Virus record (IMG/VR): IMGVR_UViG_3300044950_000198
Coordinates: 1-38,047 of that record
Source: a virus
DNA: 38,047 nt
Strand: one strand, 5' to 3'
A model generated the notes under the pieces. That model saw nothing but the letters and a program-made list of their open reading frames with translations, was not told where the DNA came from and made no database searches. Positions 15,109 through 24,822 of the stretch are shown here, one piece after another. Position 1 is the stretch's first letter. Each line of letters starts with the position of its first letter. The translations under genes and the position numbers were made by a program.

Positions 15109-18100
15109 TTAAAAACCGGATAAATCGCGCACCGTTGTAACCTGGTCGGTGGCGTCCATAATATCCGTTACGGCTACCTTCGGTTCTATCTTGATATTAC
15201 CCATAGCGTCGGCCAGTTCTTCGTAATCTATCGAAGTGCTTACGTTATTTTCGATAGTGGGTATTTCGCCCCCGTCCGCTAGGTAGGTTTTAATACCGCC
15301 TTCGTACGCCTGGGCGGGCTTATTGAAGAAGTTATTAATATCGTCCGCGGTTAGCGCTTTACGTTGGCTATTAATGAAGGATACCAGCCCTTTATTTTTG
15401 CGCGTCGTATCTTTGTTAACCACATATTCGCCGCCTTCCACTTCTATATTAGTCCCGTGTATACGAACGCCGCCGTTATCGTGGCTAGGGCCGTTAATTT
15501 CGCCCCCTTTCGCCAGTTTGGTAAGTTGCTTAGCCATTATACCGACCTGTACGGCACCCATAGCCCCGACAATCCCGGCCACGACTAAGTTAAGCGGGAA
15601 CACTAGGCCCAGGGCCTTAGTAACGCCAGCGGCCGTATTAGCGATACCCTGGGCTATCTGGCTAACCAGTTCCAGGCGTTTCATTTGCTTTTCTTTTTTC
15701 GCTATTTCGGCTTCGCGTTTTTCCTTTTCCTTCGCTAATCGTTTTTCTTCCCGGTCGGCTTCCTGGCGCGCGTGCATCGCGTCGGCTAACTGGCTTTTAA
15801 GCGCGTCGGCCGTACCCCCGGTAGCGGTCTGTAACTGTTCTTCGATACTTTCGACGTTAGCTACGGCGTCTTCGCGCTGTTTCTGGGCGTCGGCGTAGCG
15901 TTCGTTAATTACGTCTAACTGGCTATTAAGGTCGTCTAACTGGGCCTGTAGACCCATACTTAGCGTATCCACTACGGACGTTACCGCCTGTACCCCGGCG
16001 TCGGCGTATTCGCTGATCTTACCGAATAAATCTTTAAAATATTCGATTTGAGCCGAAGCGGACGCCTTCGTATTGTCTACCTGTTCCTTTTGCGCTTTCT
16101 TAATTTTTTCGGTAACGTCCAGGTTAGCGGTAGCGTATTTCTGTAATTCGTCTTCGTATTCCGGGGTACCTTCTTTAAGAGTGGCTAAGGTGGCTTCGTG
16201 CGATTTTTTTAAATCGTCCTGGTATTTGGTAAGCCCGCCGATATACTGGCCCAGGGCGTCGTTAGCCGCCGCCAGGTTAGCCCGCGTAGCCTTAACGTCG
16301 ATTAACTTTAAGCCGTCCTTATTCCGTTTAACGTAGTCGCCTATTTTAGCCTGGGCCTGGTTTAAGGAAAATTCCACCCCGGCAAGTTCCTGGCTGGTTC
16401 GCCGTTGTATTTGTTCGGCCGTAAGGGCTTCCAATTCATTACCGCGGGCGTCCTGGGCGTTTACTATCATTTGGGTAATAGCGTCCTGTTGTGCCTTCGT
16501 TAAATCCTTTTCCGTTTCCAGGCGCTTTTTAAGGTCTTCTACCTGACGGTCATATCTTATATTAATTTCGGCGCGCGAACGGTCGGCCTGGCCCATAACC
16601 AGGGCTAAGCGGCTGTCTTCTAACTGGCGCTGAGATTCTATCGCTTTATCGGCGCGTTCTTTATCCAGGTCGGCCAGGTCTTTGTTACGCTGTTTATCCA
16701 GTAGTTTAATAGTTTCGTTAATGGCCGCGCGGGCTTTGGTCGTTAACGTTTTTTCGGTGGCTAACCTTATCTTTAAGTCCTGTATTTCGCGGTCGTACTG
16801 GGCGTTAATCGTACGGCGCTGTTTTTCGTACCCGTTAACGATAAGGGCTATACGTGCGTCTTCGGCGGCGCGTACCGCTTCTAATTCCTTTTCCGTACGT
16901 TCTTTCGCTTTTTCGGCCCGTTCCTTTGCTAAGTCCTTATCGCCTTTAATCCGGGCCGCCTTTTGTACGGCTATATCCGCTTTAATCTGTTCTTCGTCGG
17001 TTTTAAGGCCCACGGCTATATTAACCTTACGGCCCAGGTTATCTATAGCGCCCTGTACGCTATTAATGGCGTCTTCTATTTTTACTTTTTCTACTTTGCC
17101 GTCTAAATCTATGTCGATTTTTAATTTACTTTCGCCTTTGGCCTGGGCGGTTTTAAGTTGGTTTAGTACTTCGGTTAACTGTTCCACCTTCTTTTTATTC
17201 GCGTCCAGGTTCGCCAGTTCTTCCGCGTAAAACCCCCTTTGCTGGGCGTTATTAGATAAGCGGGCGGCGGCTAATTTGTCTTCGGCCGCGCGAATATCTT
17301 TAATTTTAGCCCCGGAAGCGGTAAGTACGGCTAAGTTAGTTTCGGCGGCCCGTACGCGGGCGTCGCCTACCTCTTTTAACTTCCCGGCTTCTCGTTCCAG
17401 GTTGTCTAAATATATGGCCTGTAGTTCGTTCGCTTCCTTTTGCTTTTCGCTGGCTTTACTGGTACCGCTGGCGAATATGGCGATAGCCCCCACGACTGTA
17501 ATAAGGGCCATAGCTAACAGTACGTAAGGGTTAGCGGCTGCCACTAAGTTAAACGCTTTTTGGGCGATTGTCGCGCCTATGGTGCCTTTAGTGGCTAACG
17601 CTTCCGCGGCGGTTCTGGCCCTCAACTGTACGGCCCGTACCCCATCAATTATAGCGGCGGCCTTTTGTTGTATCCAGCCTTCTTTAACTACGGCGTTATA
17701 CGCTTCGCTGGCGGTGCTGGCTAGGGCTAATATCCCGGCCATACCTTCGGTAGATCGCGCCACCAAGTTAGTAGTATTACCCAGAGTTTCCAGGGCCGCG
17801 TTAGACCCTAGTACTTCGGTAGCCATACCGACGCTTCCGCGTGTGGCTAGTTCGAATTTATCCGTTAAATCCTGTAAGCCCTTGTACCCCTTTTCGTAGT
17901 TACCCACGCTATCCCGGAAGTTACCCGTACTTTCGCGTAGCGCCTTATATTCGGCGTCCAGGGCTTGTATTTGTTCCAGCATTTTACCGCCCGTTTCTAC
18001 GTCGGCCCGTTCGGCCGCGCTTAGGGCTTCGTAGTTATTACGAAGGTCGGTTAACTGCATACCCATTTGGGCTATAGACCCTTCGGCTAGCTTGTTTACC

Positions 18101-18414
18101 TGGATAGACCGGGTAACTTCCCGCGTACGTTCCCGTAGCTGGGCGTTAGCTTCTATCTGGGCTTTATTCGCGGCGCTATCTACCTGGGTTAACCGTTTCT
18201 GGGTATCGGCTAATTTCTTCGCCGCTTTTTCTTCTTCGGATAACGCGGCGGCTTTGGCTTTAGCGGGCGCGGTGCCTTTTACCGTAGCTTCGTTTACCTT
18301 AGCTATAGACTTATCCAGCGCGTTTACCGCTTCTTCCAGTTTGGTTACGTCTTTTACATTCTGGGATAACCCGTTAATTTTTAGGGTATATTCTTTTTTT
18401 CCAGTGCTAGCCAT
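15109..18414 (-). CDS. Tape measure protein
   Basis: An 1,101-residue protein dominated by coiled coil, which sets siphovirus tail length (at about 0.15 nm per residue, roughly 165 nm). It has long charged helical stretches (for example residues about 330-660 and 830-920). Hydrophobic segments lie near 280-320 (ANPYVLLAMALITVVGAIAIF) and near 940-985 (FPLNLVVAGIVGAMGAVQVG). Its C-terminal LAKGGEINGPSHDNGGVRIHG/EGGEYVVNK is typical of tape measures. It lies directly after the large tail gene (5 bp) and before the head genes, an unusual order. Confidence 0.95.
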   Translation of the reverse strand: MASTGKKEYTLKINGLSQNVKDVTKLEEAVNALDKSIAKVNEATVKGTAPAKAKAAALSEEEKAAKKLADTQKRLTQVDSAANKAQIEANAQLRERTREVTRSIQVNKLAEGSIAQMGMQLTDLRNNYEALSAAERADVETGGKMLEQIQALDAEYKALRESTGNFRDSVGNYEKGYKGLQDLTDKFELATRGSVGMATEVLGSNAALETLGNTTNLVARSTEGMAGILALASTASEAYNAVVKEGWIQQKAAAIIDGVRAVQLRARTAAEALATKGTIGATIAQKAFNLVAAANPYVLLAMALITVVGAIAIFASGTSKASEKQKEANELQAIYLDNLEREAGKLKEVGDARVRAAETNLAVLTASGAKIKDIRAAEDKLAAARLSNNAQQRGFYAEELANLDANKKKVEQLTEVLNQLKTAQAKGESKLKIDIDLDGKVEKVKIEDAINSVQGAIDNLGRKVNIAVGLKTDEEQIKADIAVQKAARIKGDKDLAKERAEKAKERTEKELEAVRAAEDARIALIVNGYEKQRRTINAQYDREIQDLKIRLATEKTLTTKARAAINETIKLLDKQRNKDLADLDKERADKAIESQRQLEDSRLALVMGQADRSRAEINIRYDRQVEDLKKRLETEKDLTKAQQDAITQMIVNAQDARGNELEALTAEQIQRRTSQELAGVEFSLNQAQAKIGDYVKRNKDGLKLIDVKATRANLAAANDALGQYIGGLTKYQDDLKKSHEATLATLKEGTPEYEDELQKYATANLDVTEKIKKAQKEQVDNTKASASAQIEYFKDLFGKISEYADAGVQAVTSVVDTLSMGLQAQLDDLNSQLDVINERYADAQKQREDAVANVESIEEQLQTATGGTADALKSQLADAMHARQEADREEKRLAKEKEKREAEIAKKEKQMKRLELVSQIAQGIANTAAGVTKALGLVFPLNLVVAGIVGAMGAVQVGIMAKQLTKLAKGGEINGPSHDNGGVRIHGTNIEVEGGEYVVNKDTTRKNKGLVSFINSQRKALTADDINNFFNKPAQAYEGGIKTYLADGGEIPTIENNVSTSIDYEELADAMGNIKIEPKVAVTDIMDATDQVTTVRDLSGF

Positions 18415-18418
18415 ATCG

Positions 18419-21400
18419 TTAAATCTTTCGTATTAGTTTAATTTTCGTTTTGTTTTTCCCGGCGGGGTCATAGCCCCCCAGTTCCGCTATATAGTACTGG
18501 TCGCCGTTAAACATAGCCATAATAGACCCGTTAAGCTGGGCGTACTGTACCGGGGTTATGTATCCTTCCAGTTCGGTATAGTGGGAAGACCCGTTAATAA
18601 GAATAGTAAAGTAGTTATCCAGGATAGTATAGCGCTGGTTTTTATAGCTTAATTCGCTAAGACCGCCCAGCGTGTTACTTACCTTCGCTATCTTTAGTTC
18701 GGCCCCGTTAAACAGAAAAGACGCGCCCAGATCGTTTAAAAGGCCGTCGTAATAAAAGAACCTGTACGCCTGGTCGGTGTACCGTTTAGCCATAGCGGTA
18801 GGGTAACTTTCCGTAGGTAACCAAACGGCGTTTTTTGATATAACCGGAAGCGGAAGGGTTACGGCCCCTTTCGTAATATCTTTAAACCAGTTATACGAAA
18901 AACTACTTTTTTGCTCTACCACGTTTTCTTCGGCGGCCCCGGTCGCGTATTGTCCGCCGCCGTCGTCGCCAGTACGTACGTACCCTTCTTCTTCCGTATC
19001 GACGGTAAAACCCAATTTATACAGCGAAGGAAGACCCAGCGACGTATTAACCTTATCCCGTACCGAAGCCAGGCCGTCCAGGTTAATATACTGGGCGCTT
19101 ACGGTCTTTTTAGACTGTTTTACGTCCAGGTTAAAAGTAGCCGCGTCCACCTGGGTTAATTTCAAATTAAAAGCCTTGCAAAAGTTATCTATAAAATCGT
19201 CGGTCTTCATATCGGCCGAAAGAAAGCCCACCAGGTTAATACTATCCACGTCGAAATTAACGGTGTCGTTCCAGTCCATAGGGGCGATACCCCGCCCGGC
19301 GTAGTCAACCTTTAACCAGTCGCTATCTACCCGGAAAGGTTCTATATCCAGGGTAAAGGCTATTTCGTGGTTAACCCACCCGTACGTACTGTGCATACCG
19401 TTACGTCTGTAGCGGCCTTCGCTGGACACGGAAGCAACGGTAAGGAGTTCGCCCGCTTCCAGCCATACGACCGCGTTAGCACTTCCCTGGGCGTACCAGT
19501 TGGCGTCTGCACTGGCCCCGTTATACTGGCCCCGCTTCGCGTACGTGATAGGCGCGTTATTTAACGCTATATGGTAACGGTTAGTCGTTTCCCAGTCTAT
19601 CACTATATCGCTACCGTCGGCCACTTCCCGGCTAATTACTAAGGTACCGTCTACATTAAAAGCGTCGGTCTTTAAGTAGAAGGTAACGTAAGGCGCGAAG
19701 GAAGACAAAGCCGAAAACGACGTATCTAGCTGGGCCACGCCATTAACAAACGGTACCACAGCCACGGGCGTAGTACTGTACAGGCCGTTAAACAGGTAAG
19801 CGTACCCAGTATAGCCGGAACCCGAAGGCGCCGTAAACGTGTAGGTAAACCAGCGAACTAACGGGAAGCGATTAAGTATTATGTTAGTCGAAGTAATGGG
19901 CGTTCCGCTTACGACGATACCAGAAGCTAATAGCCCGCTAATACGCACATATACGGCCGCGGCTGGGGCGTCTATCGGTTCGTCCACATAAGACGCCGGG
20001 GCGTCCGCCGTAATGGTCGCGCCTATAAATTGCCTATTGCTATCGTAGAAAGCTACTACCGCCACGTCCGCGTTAAAATCTACGTCCGTAGTAAACGCCA
20101 GGGCCGAATAATTACGAAGGTCTATAAAATCGGTTACTAACCAGTTACCGTCTTCGTCCCACACCATAAAGCCGTTAGACGCGCTAAGGTAGTAGTTTTC
20201 GGTACGGCCTTCCAGGTCGCCCGTTCCGGGGCCGATAGGGTTACCGTTAGCGTCCAATATCTTACCCGTTACTTTATTCCCGCCGCTGTAATCTATGTTT
20301 GTGTTAGGGTTATCGCCTTCGCTATCGAAGCTACCTATACGGCCATACTTCCAGTATCCAGGGCTATTAATAGCCAGGCGCGTAGGCGTGCCGTCATTAT
20401 TGGACGTATCCCAGCTTAACGCGGGCTTAGCGGCTAAAATCTGGGCTAACGTCTGGTTAGTATCCTTCGGGTTAATATACGGACTTCCGCCGCCCCCGTC
20501 GCCGTTTTTCCCAAACTGGAAGCCTAGCAACATATTAGCATTCTGGGCCAGATCAATAAAATTAATTTGGCCGTTTGCCGATACCTGGGGTAAGTACTTC
20601 GGTACGTTGTCGCCGTTGTATGTTTCGTTCTGGGCCTGGTTATCGTAGTAAAAGGTACCGTCTAACTTTGCGCCGGATAAATTAAAATCAGCCTGTTTCT
20701 TATCGCGTAATAACTTTACTTCGTAGATATTGTCTATAAATCGGTTTTCGGCGTTTTCGGTTTTCCCGCAAATGTGCTGTACCCCCGTGTTAGGGTCGGT
20801 ACTTCGCCAGTTCGAATTATCGTACACGCGGATATTAGCCCCGAACTTAACACGGTAATAACCGGACATAGGTACGCGTATTTGGCCCTGTATCCAGGGC
20901 GTGTTATCGGACGCGTCGTTTATGGTTTTTAATAGCACGTTACCGCCCCGGTCTTCCAGGACGTTAAGGCTTACGTTTGTGGCGTCCAGTAAATCGGCGC
21001 TATATATAGCGCCCGTATTATCGGAAGACTGGTTTACCCCCCGTTCGAATTGGAAGGCGCCAGTACGTTTATTATATGTTGAGGCCCACGACCCCGCCAG
21101 CCTAATAGTAGCGTGGTAACCGTAGTTCCAGGGCTGTACGTATTCGGCGGCGTTTTTGTAACTCATGTATAGCCGTTTTAACCGTTCATCACTAAACGCC
21201 GACCCGGTTAACTGGTACCCTTTAGCTTTAAAAATATGGTTAAGCAATAATAACGGATTAATAGCCGGGGGTATATCCTGGATACCAAAACGTACGCTAT
21301 CGTCCCATACCGTACGGCCTGAATAATTATTAGCGTTCTTATCTATAGGCACCTTCGGAAGAAGCCCGTACAGGACATAAGGAAATATAGCCGCCTGGGG

Positions 21401-21835
21401 TTCGTCTTCCGCCGCCTGGTTATACAGGTTAACGTATTCGGCAAAGTCCAGGAAAGGTATACGCCATTCGGCTATAGCGTTTAACGCCAGATCGCCGAAA
21501 ATATCTTTAACCGATTTAGCTACGGGTATGTATAAGTTACCTTTGTACCCGCGGTTTATTTCGGATAGGCGGAAGTTACCTTTAAAAATACGAACACTAT
21601 TTACGACCAGTTCGGCGGTGTACACGCGGTTAAACTTGTTACGCGTTTCTTCGACGATAGCGTACCCAAAATTCGCGTTATTCCGCGCCGTGTCTGGTAG
21701 TGAAATACTGTAACTGTACTGGGCGTCTTTAGTATTCAGTTCGCCGGGGTTAATAAGCTGGCGGTTAAGCCGTACCCCGAAGTCCGGCCCAATATCGCAC
21801 AAAGCCCCGTTTATGTAAAATTCTGTATTAGTCAT
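18419..21835 (-). CDS. Large tail protein (putative distal tail / baseplate hub)
   Basis: A 1,138-residue beta-rich protein. It begins MTNTEFYINGALCDIGPDFGVRLNRQL and includes KDAQYSYSISLPDTARN, FKGNFRLSEINRGYKGNLYIP and a long middle with Ig-like strands. Its end (QYYIAELGGYDPAGKNKTKIKLI) follows TILDNYFTILINGSSHYTELEGYITP. It resembles large proteins next to tape measures in Bacteroidetes phages, where tail-tip or baseplate functions are expected. It overlaps the preceding gene by 8 bp. No catalytic motif was seen. The functional name rests on position and size. Confidence 0.6.
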   Translation of the reverse strand: MTNTEFYINGALCDIGPDFGVRLNRQLINPGELNTKDAQYSYSISLPDTARNNANFGYAIVEETRNKFNRVYTAELVVNSVRIFKGNFRLSEINRGYKGNLYIPVAKSVKDIFGDLALNAIAEWRIPFLDFAEYVNLYNQAAEDEPQAAIFPYVLYGLLPKVPIDKNANNYSGRTVWDDSVRFGIQDIPPAINPLLLLNHIFKAKGYQLTGSAFSDERLKRLYMSYKNAAEYVQPWNYGYHATIRLAGSWASTYNKRTGAFQFERGVNQSSDNTGAIYSADLLDATNVSLNVLEDRGGNVLLKTINDASDNTPWIQGQIRVPMSGYYRVKFGANIRVYDNSNWRSTDPNTGVQHICGKTENAENRFIDNIYEVKLLRDKKQADFNLSGAKLDGTFYYDNQAQNETYNGDNVPKYLPQVSANGQINFIDLAQNANMLLGFQFGKNGDGGGGSPYINPKDTNQTLAQILAAKPALSWDTSNNDGTPTRLAINSPGYWKYGRIGSFDSEGDNPNTNIDYSGGNKVTGKILDANGNPIGPGTGDLEGRTENYYLSASNGFMVWDEDGNWLVTDFIDLRNYSALAFTTDVDFNADVAVVAFYDSNRQFIGATITADAPASYVDEPIDAPAAAVYVRISGLLASGIVVSGTPITSTNIILNRFPLVRWFTYTFTAPSGSGYTGYAYLFNGLYSTTPVAVVPFVNGVAQLDTSFSALSSFAPYVTFYLKTDAFNVDGTLVISREVADGSDIVIDWETTNRYHIALNNAPITYAKRGQYNGASADANWYAQGSANAVVWLEAGELLTVASVSSEGRYRRNGMHSTYGWVNHEIAFTLDIEPFRVDSDWLKVDYAGRGIAPMDWNDTVNFDVDSINLVGFLSADMKTDDFIDNFCKAFNLKLTQVDAATFNLDVKQSKKTVSAQYINLDGLASVRDKVNTSLGLPSLYKLGFTVDTEEEGYVRTGDDGGGQYATGAAEENVVEQKSSFSYNWFKDITKGAVTLPLPVISKNAVWLPTESYPTAMAKRYTDQAYRFFYYDGLLNDLGASFLFNGAELKIAKVSNTLGGLSELSYKNQRYTILDNYFTILINGSSHYTELEGYITPVQYAQLNGSIMAMFNGDQYYIAELGGYDPAGKNKTKIKLIRKI

Positions 21836-23804
21836 TTGTATACGTTTCGCTTAAATGGTACTTAATCGTCGGTATTTGCATATTAAACGCCGCGGCCGTC
21901 TTACGTAAGGTAAAGTCTTCTTTAACTACGTAGTTACCTTCGCCGTCCAAAATTACCCGCGCGGCTGCCAATTCTTTAAGCCAGTCGGCTACGTCGTCCG
22001 AAACGGGCGCGCCTTCTACGGTTAAGGTATTATCCAGGCCCGTAGCGTATACCGTTTCGGCACTATCGCCGCGGCTAAAGCCCGGCGTAATGGTTCGGTT
22101 AAACGTATCAGACGTCGGCTTAATTTCGTCCTGTATTGGCGCGTCGAAATTAAACGTATCCCACCCACCCAGACGATTAAGAAAGGTAAAGGCGCGTAAC
22201 GTGTGTAAACATTCGGGGCGTACTACGTATTCCAGATCGTTAGACACTAAAGCCGTACCACGGGCTAACGCTACTTTAATTTCGCCAGCGTTAGGGTACA
22301 CGTCTAATACAGCGTCTATATTAAGCGCGCACGTATTAACCACGTTAAGGCTGGCCCGTGCTACGTCGTGGGCGTATATCGTCCCCAGGTACTTACCGCC
22401 CATAGTATAGGCGCGATAGGCCACGCGTAAAGTAAAATTAACCGGGGTAACGGCGTCGCGTTGCGGGTCTTCAAACAGGAAGTTAAGGTACTCTTTTTGT
22501 CCGCGTAGGTAAGTTGTCCGCGGCTTATTTGTTAGTAGTTTTATGGCACTATCCAGGTAAACGTAGTCGGCCAGGTCTACGTTATCCGTTAAAGGGCCAT
22601 AGCCGTTAAGCGCCCACAAAGCGTTAGAGTAGTAGAACGCGAAAGACGTAACCCCTTTAATCTTAGCTACGAAGCGGTATACGCTAGCCGTTCCGGTATC
22701 AAACCAACCGTAAGCCCCTGTAGGGCGATTATAGCCCGCGTAACGATTAAATAACGCGTTAAGATCAAACCACACGGGGGCGCCCGCGTATGTTTTATTT
22801 AAAGCCGTGGCGAAAGTTCCTAACTTTGCGGCGGTTGTCGGTTTATCGTCCGCGCCCAGGAATACCGCGCCCCCGGTATATACATCTAATTCTACTTCGG
22901 TTGTACTGGATTCGCCGCTAATACTATCGTTATTAACGCTACTTGAATGTACCCAGTTAAACGTATAGGCGGCGGTTGTAGGGTCGTCCGGGGCTGTTAT
23001 CTGTACGTTATAATCCGTTCCGGCCCCTTTACTTTTTATACTTATAATAGAACCATTTACGGGCGCCCCGCTTTCCCAGTTAGCGGGTACACTAATATCG
23101 TAATTAGCCGCTATCCAATCGTTAGCCATTAACGCACTATGTAAATTTCCGGCGGTTTCGGCCGTAGTAGGCGATAAAAAAAAAGTAGAACCGCTTACCT
23201 CTTTCGGGTCTTCGGTAGGGTTAAAAGTATACACGGCCCCGGAAGGTGTAGCAACACGAAGCGCCGCCGTATCTACTGGGCTACCCCCCGCAAACGTGGC
23301 CCCTACGTAGTCCATAGTTACCGTTATATCCTGGGTAAGTACTGTACTATTAGTTATCGAAAGAAACAGGGAACCCGCGGGAACGCCAGCGGACGCCACT
23401 AAGTTAGCTTCGAAATAGTACCAGCCGTCGCCGCCGTCTTCCCAGATCGTAGGGGCGTCCGGCGATATATAATTAGGCCAAACAGCCTGCCAATATAAAA
23501 CGCCGGATATAGGCGCGGACGCCTTAAAACGTACGGTTATATTTGGGGCATAATCTACGGGGGTTACTACCCCTATAAATTCGCCGGAGTGAGTAGCCCC
23601 CGCGGTAAATACCTTAGTAGTAGAAGACCCCATAGGCGATAAATTACCTATATCGTTAAGGCTTTTTACTTTTACCGTTAAGTTAAGTTCTAAAAAAGTC
23701 TTAGCCGCTGGTTTACTGGCGAACTGTACGAAGTTAGGAAGCGCGGCCAACGTTACGCGTTTCGGTTCGGTAATTACCGCTATGTCTTTACTTATGTAGC
23801 CCAT
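21828..23804 (-). CDS. Tail-associated structural protein
   Basis: A 658-residue beta-rich protein (MGYISKDIAVITEPKRVTLAALPNFVQF...). It contains a carbohydrate-module-like section near residues 100-170 (SGVLYWQAVWPNYIS, WEDGGDGWYYFEANLV) resembling a motif also seen in the fibre. The C-terminal part (HTLRAFTFLNRLGGWDTFNFD) recurs in Bacteroidetes phage tail proteins as far as I recall. It lies between a neck-like gene and the large tail gene and is probably part of the tail tip. Exact role unknown. Confidence 0.55.
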   Translation of the reverse strand: MGYISKDIAVITEPKRVTLAALPNFVQFASKPAAKTFLELNLTVKVKSLNDIGNLSPMGSSTTKVFTAGATHSGEFIGVVTPVDYAPNITVRFKASAPISGVLYWQAVWPNYISPDAPTIWEDGGDGWYYFEANLVASAGVPAGSLFLSITNSTVLTQDITVTMDYVGATFAGGSPVDTAALRVATPSGAVYTFNPTEDPKEVSGSTFFLSPTTAETAGNLHSALMANDWIAANYDISVPANWESGAPVNGSIISIKSKGAGTDYNVQITAPDDPTTAAYTFNWVHSSSVNNDSISGESSTTEVELDVYTGGAVFLGADDKPTTAAKLGTFATALNKTYAGAPVWFDLNALFNRYAGYNRPTGAYGWFDTGTASVYRFVAKIKGVTSFAFYYSNALWALNGYGPLTDNVDLADYVYLDSAIKLLTNKPRTTYLRGQKEYLNFLFEDPQRDAVTPVNFTLRVAYRAYTMGGKYLGTIYAHDVARASLNVVNTCALNIDAVLDVYPNAGEIKVALARGTALVSNDLEYVVRPECLHTLRAFTFLNRLGGWDTFNFDAPIQDEIKPTSDTFNRTITPGFSRGDSAETVYATGLDNTLTVEGAPVSDDVADWLKELAAARVILDGEGNYVVKEDFTLRKTAAAFNMQIPTIKYHLSETYTND

Positions 23805-23806
23805 AT

Positions 23807-24289
23807 TTATTTATCATTAAAAAACGTGTCCAAATTATCTACGATAGCGTCGTACAGTTTATCGGCCCAGTCGTCCGTAAATAGGCCGTCTAATTCGCGG
23901 TCGATAGTGGCGAATATCGGCCGCCCTTTATGGCCGTCGCGCCAGATCGCGTACGAAATTTTATACAGCGTATCGGCGTCGGTAGGTATTCCGTTCTTAG
24001 CGGCCCAGTCCTTTAAAGCGCTTATAGGCGGTTTCTTCTTATACTTCGGCGGTCTATCCCATTCCAGGAACACCACGTAGTTATTAAATAGCGCCGTTAT
24101 TACGGGGTCGTCGCCGCTAACAGTGCTTACCGTACCTTCTAAATCACCGTGTAACGCGCTATCGCGTAAAGTGTTTCGCCCTACTTTTATGTTAGTGCCT
24201 ACGCTATCGTCTTCCAGCACCAGGGCCGAAAGCACTAACAGATCGTCGGCTATTTTATTGATCGCCAGCCTTACACCGTCCGCGCTCAT
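23807..24289 (-). CDS. Putative neck / tail-completion protein
   Basis: A 160-residue protein. The segment PISALKDWAAKNGIPTDADTLYKISYAIWRDGHKGRPIFATIDREL resembles the pattern in HK97 gp10-like head-tail joining or tail-completion proteins (a W-x-x-x-x-G-I... helix, then a G-x-x-x-R-P-F strand). It overlaps the preceding gene by 4 bp and leaves 2 bp to the next. The call is from pattern and position. Confidence 0.5.
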   Translation of the reverse strand: MSADGVRLAINKIADDLLVLSALVLEDDSVGTNIKVGRNTLRDSALHGDLEGTVSTVSGDDPVITALFNNYVVFLEWDRPPKYKKKPPISALKDWAAKNGIPTDADTLYKISYAIWRDGHKGRPIFATIDRELDGLFTDDWADKLYDAIVDNLDTFFNDK

Positions 24290-24822
24290 ACGTCTATTTT
24301 AAAGTTCGGTAAACCCTTACCGTCGTTAAATATCGCGCACCCGTCTGGGTGTTCTACGTTAAAGTCCGGTAACGCCGCTATACCTGGGAACGTCTTAGCC
24401 GGGTCGAAGTCTTCCGCGCACTTATTAACCGGGTTAGCCTGGTTTAAAAACATAGTAAAACGATACCCGGCGGCGCCGTCGTCGTAATAGTCGCGTAGCG
24501 ATAGGAAGTTAAACCCCTCTACGCTTATACCTGTAACGTTTCGCGTGGCTTTTATTTGTTCTATAACCGATAAGCCCGCGTCAAAGGCGGCGGCTTGTAC
24601 GGTAGGTACTTCGTCGTCGTCCTTTGGTAAGCCTAGCACGTCTACATTAACCGTCCAGCGTATAGCGTTCGCCCCGACCGTCTGGCCCGCTATAGGGTCG
24701 TCCAGCCATAACAAAGGGTACATAGAGTTACCCGCGCCTTTCTGGTACGCCTTGTTATATGTGAAGCCCTTAATACGTTTGTGCTGGCGGGCCAGTTCAT
24801 AGAAAAAATTAACTATCTGCAT
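24286..24822 (-). CDS. Putative neck/tail-terminator-type protein
   Basis: A 178-residue protein (MQIVNFFYELARQHKRIKGFTYNKAYQKGAGNSMYPLLWLDDP...). Its layout (N-terminal helix, then strands with VNVDVLG, a central helix and RFTMFLNQAN) would suit a tail-terminator fold, but no family is recognised with confidence. It follows the chaperone gene and overlaps the probable frameshift product by 14 bp. Confidence 0.5.
   Translation of the reverse strand: MQIVNFFYELARQHKRIKGFTYNKAYQKGAGNSMYPLLWLDDPIAGQTVGANAIRWTVNVDVLGLPKDDDEVPTVQAAAFDAGLSVIEQIKATRNVTGISVEGFNFLSLRDYYDDGAAGYRFTMFLNQANPVNKCAEDFDPAKTFPGIAALPDFNVEHPDGCAIFNDGKGLPNFKIDV

Noticed and set aside
15323-18436. Several plus-strand frames of 70-190 codons opposite the tape measure
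   Set aside because: They are Ser/Arg/Ala-rich shadows of the Lys/Glu/Ala-rich coiled coil and start at arbitrary points. The tape measure is clearly the real gene.
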